This document shows, piece by piece, positions 4,880 through 7,427 of a stretch of 7,427 nucleotides of DNA. The first letter of the stretch is position 1, and every line of letters begins with the position of its first letter. Source of the DNA: Acidovorax sp. (lineage in GTDB: Bacteria; Pseudomonadota; Gammaproteobacteria; Burkholderiales; Burkholderiaceae_C); assembly GCA_030150585.1 (NCBI GenBank), contig JASLFM010000236.1, positions 1-7,427 on the forward strand. Reading direction: 5' to 3'. The notes beneath the pieces were generated by a model that saw only the letters and a list, made by a program, of their open reading frames with translations, was not told where the DNA came from and did not search any database. Made by a program: the position numbers and the translations under genes.

Positions 4880-6088
4880 GTCGAGGGGCCGTACCCCTGC
4901 GAACACCTGCCCCATCTGTGCGGATGAAAGCCCGTACAGCCGCGTGAACAGGCCGCCCAGCACGGCGCGGTACTCGTTGAGCACGGGGTAGTCGCGGTTC
5001 TGGAACAGGGCCTGGGGCGACAGCGCCACCTGCTCGCCCAGCACGCGCCCGCCCGCCTGTGCGGCCAGGCCCCCGCCCAGCACCCAGTAGGCGGTGCCGT
5101 GGCCGTGGTCCGTGCCCTGGTTGCCGTTCTCGCGGAAGGTGCGGCCGAATTCGCTGACCACCACCACGACCGTGTCGCGCCATGCGTCGTCGCCCATTTC
5201 CTCGGCGAAGCCGGCCAGCCCGCGGCCGAGTTCGGCCAGGCGCGTGGCGAGGTAGCCCGTGGCGCCGCCCTGGCCCACGTGCGTATCCCAGCCGCCCACG
5301 TCGACGAAGCCGAGGTCGAAGCGCTCGCGCATGAGCCGCGCCATGCGCCGCGCCACGCGCTCGAAGCCCTGCGTGCCCATGGCGTTGCGGCTCGCAGCCT
5401 GCATTTCGGCCTGCAGGCTGCGCAGCACCTCGTCGCGCACGCCAAAGCCTTCGGTCACGGTCTGCGCCAGCGGCGTGCCGCGGTACATGGAGGCGATCAC
5501 GCGGCTGTGTTCGGCCGTCACGCCGGGGCGGCCCACGGTGGCGAGCGACATGTTGGCCGAGGGGGCCGCGCCGCGCAGCGCGATGGGCAACTGATCGGTA
5601 AAGGCCATGGGCGATACGGCCGCGAGGGGGCCCGCGCCGAGCACGGCCGCGAGCCGGTTCAGGAAGCCCGAGCCGAAGTCGCGCCGCGCGTTCTGTGCCT
5701 GGCCGAGTTCGATGGCGTCCTGCGTCTCGAAATGGCTGCGCGAGAGGTCGTCGATGCCCGCGAACGGGATGAAGGCGAGCTGCTTGCGCTCGTACAGCGG
5801 CAGCAGCGAATCGGCCAGCGCCGGGTGCAGGCCCCAGGCGGCGTCGAGCGGCAGCGCACCGCCCATTTCGCCCGGGGCCGCGATGGCGATGCGCGGGCGG
5901 CTGCCGGCATAGAAGTCGCGTGCCTCGCGCGCCGTGGGCACGAGCAGGTTGGCGCAGTCGTAGGCGCCGCGCAGGAACACGAGCAGCAGCCGGGCATTGC
6001 CCTGTGCCGGAGTGGCCCAGGCGCGTGCGCCGGCCATGCCGGCGAGCGTGCCTGCGGCGAGGGTCTGGAGCAGTTGTCTGCGGTGCAT
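4865..6088 (-). CDS. DUF1501 family protein with Tat signal
   Basis: This is a 407-residue exported protein of the DUF1501 family, whose fold is related to the alkaline phosphatase/sulfatase superfamily. Its biochemical role is unknown to me. The N-terminus (MHRRQLLQTLAAGTLAGMAGARAWA) has a twin-arginine motif (RRQLLQ), a hydrophobic stretch and an AWA site near residue 25, so export in folded form to the periplasm is likely. Family hallmarks are LLLVFLRGAYDCANLLVP (34-51), SRSHFETQD (116-124), the GGWDTH motif (265-270), VVVVSEFGRTFREN (308-321) and GTDHGHGTAYWVLGGG (325-340). Asp268, His270, Asp327, His328 and His330 are plausible metal ligands, by inference. The ATG at 6088 has a clear ribosome binding site. 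The gene lies 33 bases downstream of the DUF1800 gene. The two are a recurrent pair in many bacteria, so they probably act together outside the cytoplasm. Confidence 0.92.
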   Translation of the reverse strand: MHRRQLLQTLAAGTLAGMAGARAWATPAQGNARLLLVFLRGAYDCANLLVPTAREARDFYAGSRPRIAIAAPGEMGGALPLDAAWGLHPALADSLLPLYERKQLAFIPFAGIDDLSRSHFETQDAIELGQAQNARRDFGSGFLNRLAAVLGAGPLAAVSPMAFTDQLPIALRGAAPSANMSLATVGRPGVTAEHSRVIASMYRGTPLAQTVTEGFGVRDEVLRSLQAEMQAASRNAMGTQGFERVARRMARLMRERFDLGFVDVGGWDTHVGQGGATGYLATRLAELGRGLAGFAEEMGDDAWRDTVVVVVSEFGRTFRENGNQGTDHGHGTAYWVLGGGLAAQAGGRVLGEQVALSPQALFQNRDYPVLNEYRAVLGGLFTRLYGLSSAQMGQVFAGVRPLDLGLV

Positions 6089-6093
6089 GGCGG

Positions 6094-6100
6094 ACTCCTT
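6094..6100 (-). promoter_or_regulatory. Ribosome binding site of the DUF1501 gene
   Basis: On the minus strand AAGGAGT lies five bases before the ATG at 6088. It is the strongest Shine-Dalgarno sequence in the window. It fixes the start just before the Tat motif and indicates separate re-initiation after the DUF1800 stop. Confidence 0.8.
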
Positions 6101-6121
6101 TGGCGGTGTATCTCGGCGCGA

Positions 6122-7427
6122 TCAGCGCAGCATCATCTCGGGCGCGGCGAGCAGGTAGGTGTTCCAATCCTGCGGGCTCTTGGCCTGCGCCAGGGCCGAG
6201 CGCGTGTCCGCGCCGAGCGCGGGCAGCCAGGCCTGCACCACGGGCGACGCCTGCAGCGGCGGGTAGGGCGGCTGTTCGAGCGGCGCTCCGGGGGCCGTGC
6301 GGAACAGCACCGCGCCGTTGGCACCCAGGGCGCGCGCGATCTCGAAGCGCGTGGTCATCTGCCCGGCGCTGGCCCAGCTGGACTGCGTGAGCGGGTAGCC
6401 GTCGGGCGTCTCGTGGCCGTACAGGGGCTGGCCCATGCGGTTGATCCAGCCCAGCAGCGGATCGGGGTTCTGCACCACGCGGCCGCCGTAGGCCAGGCGC
6501 ACGCTGGCGATGGCGTAGTGCACGGGGTCGCGGAACTTCTGGCCCAGCGAGGCCGCGAATTCGGGCGAGGCGAACAGCGTGGCCAGCGTGGCGGCGATGT
6601 CGCCGTCGCTGCGCTCGAAGCGTTCGGCCATGCGCGCGACGAGCGCGGGCGGCGGTTCATCGGCCACGAAGTAAACGGCCAGCTTGCGGGCAATGAAGCG
6701 CGCCGTGGCCGGGGCGCGGGCGAGCCGGTCGAGCGCCTCGTCCACCTCGGCCAAGCCGTGCTGGTGCAGGGGCTGGCCCAGCAAGGTCTTGGCGCCGTAG
6801 TCGTGCCGGGCAGGGTTGAACTCGAACAGGCCATTGCGCCGGTAGTCGGCCTGCAGCTGCGGGCGCATGCGCGGCGGGGGGGCGTCGAGCGGCTTGAGGC
6901 TGATGCCCACGCCCGTGAGCACGCGCGCGAGCTCCTGCACGTCGGCCTGGGTGTAGCCGCTGCCCACGCCGAGCGTGTGCAGTTCCATGAGTTCGCGCGC
7001 GTAGTTCTCGTTGATGCGCGCCGAGGCATTCTGCGCGTTGTCCAGGTAGCGCAGCATGGCCGGGTGGCGCAGGCTGGCGCCAAGCAGGTCGCGAAAGCGC
7101 CCCAGCGCATGGGGGCGGATCGCCTGGTCCTCATAGTCGGCCAGCATGGCGCGCAGGTTGGCCTTGCGCAGGTTCACGTTGAAGTGATTCATCCAGAACC
7201 AGGTCATCTGCTCCTGCAACTGGTTGGGCGAGTACAGCGCACGCAGCACGAAGCGCTGCTGCGCCTCGCGCGCCAGCCGGCTCAGCGCCTGCTGGTAGGC
7301 CTGGCGCGCGGATCGCTTGGCTTCGTCGTCGGGTTGGGCGTCCGCAGCCAGGCGCTGGGCTTCGAGCGAGAGCATCAGTGGCGTGAAAGGCTCGCGCGTG
7401 ATGCGCAGCGCGTCGATCTGGGCCTGC
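6122..7427 (-). CDS. DUF1800 family protein (5' partial)
   Basis: This is the C-terminal part of a DUF1800 protein, with 434 residues visible. The frame stays open from the first internal ATG (7375) to the right edge, reading QAQIDALRITREPFTPL before it, so the start and any signal sequence are outside the window. Family hallmarks are QMTWFWMNHFNVNLRKANLR, then RHPAMLRYLDNAQNASA followed by RINENYARELMELHTLGVG (the family's most conserved block, about 7057-6958), GYTQADVQELARVLTGVGI, HDYGAKTLLG, TARFIARKLAVYFVADEPP, FASPEFAASLGQKFRDPVHY, and a C-terminal GQPLYGHETPDGYPLTQSSW. The role is unknown to me. Members are typically exported and encoded directly before a DUF1501 gene, as here. Most of the conserved domain is present, so the family call is firm. 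The two genes are probably one transcript that starts beyond the right edge. Confidence 0.92.
   Translation of the reverse strand, partial: QAQIDALRITREPFTPLMLSLEAQRLAADAQPDDEAKRSARQAYQQALSRLAREAQQRFVLRALYSPNQLQEQMTWFWMNHFNVNLRKANLRAMLADYEDQAIRPHALGRFRDLLGASLRHPAMLRYLDNAQNASARINENYARELMELHTLGVGSGYTQADVQELARVLTGVGISLKPLDAPPPRMRPQLQADYRRNGLFEFNPARHDYGAKTLLGQPLHQHGLAEVDEALDRLARAPATARFIARKLAVYFVADEPPPALVARMAERFERSDGDIAATLATLFASPEFAASLGQKFRDPVHYAIASVRLAYGGRVVQNPDPLLGWINRMGQPLYGHETPDGYPLTQSSWASAGQMTTRFEIARALGANGAVLFRTAPGAPLEQPPYPPLQASPVVQAWLPALGADTRSALAQAKSPQDWNTYLLAAPEMMLR

Noticed and set aside
4884..4898. Hairpin AGGGG-CCGTA-CCCCT after the racemase stop
   Set aside because: The stem is only 5 base pairs, has no T-run, and lies inside the DUF1501 coding sequence. 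It is not enough for a terminator call.
4764..6167. Open frame of 467 codons on the minus strand in another frame over the DUF1501 gene
   Set aside because: It is an Arg/Pro/Ala-rich shadow of the DUF1501 reading frame, common in GC-rich DNA, with no recognisable domain.
1..7427. CRISPR arrays, tRNA or rRNA genes, insertion-sequence ends, riboswitches
   Set aside because: I saw no regular short repeats, cloverleaf-like sequence, transposase or terminal repeats. Almost all bases outside 773-839 and 2959-3212 are coding.

Overview
The window is dense, GC-rich bacterial DNA (about two-thirds G+C by eye) with six genes, no RNA gene and no mobile element that I can see. A Bug-type (TctC) binding protein, a GltI-type binding protein, and a DUF1800/DUF1501 pair in high-GC DNA suggest a betaproteobacterium of the order Burkholderiales, perhaps Comamonadaceae. 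This placement is inferred from gene content, not from a marker gene.

Layout from left to right. (1) 1-772, plus: the 3' part of a Bug/TctC-type periplasmic tricarboxylate receptor, cut by the left edge. (2) 840-1745, plus: a LysR-type regulator. (3) 1747-2958, minus: a FAD-dependent D-amino-acid dehydrogenase of the DadA family, ending one base from the regulator's stop. (4) 2959-3212: a 254-base divergent control region. (5) 3213-4100, plus: a glutamate/aspartate periplasmic binding protein of the GltI family, followed after 5 bases by (6) 4106-4879, plus: a YgeA-type aspartate/glutamate racemase. (7) 4865-6088, minus: a Tat-exported DUF1501 protein, whose end overlaps the racemase by 15 bases. 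(8) 6122-7427, minus: a DUF1800 protein running off the right edge, upstream of and presumably co-transcribed with the DUF1501 gene.

Genes 2-6 read as one functional unit. The binding protein would capture an acidic amino acid, the racemase would interconvert its L and D forms, the dehydrogenase would oxidise the D form to a 2-oxo acid, and the LysR protein is the obvious candidate regulator. This recalls the D-glutamate utilisation (dgu) loci of pseudomonads, but with a racemase added and no permease or RidA-type gene in view.

The most striking non-coding signal is the divergent control region. It is a mirror image about base 3077 over 177 bases. On each strand an 18-base box with a CAT-N11-ATG dyad is followed after 18 bases by ATTGTTCA and then a TACA(T/G)T hexamer. 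The spacings are identical although the spacer sequences differ. I read this as two matched LysR-type operator/promoter units that fire the dehydrogenase one way and the binding-protein/racemase operon the other.
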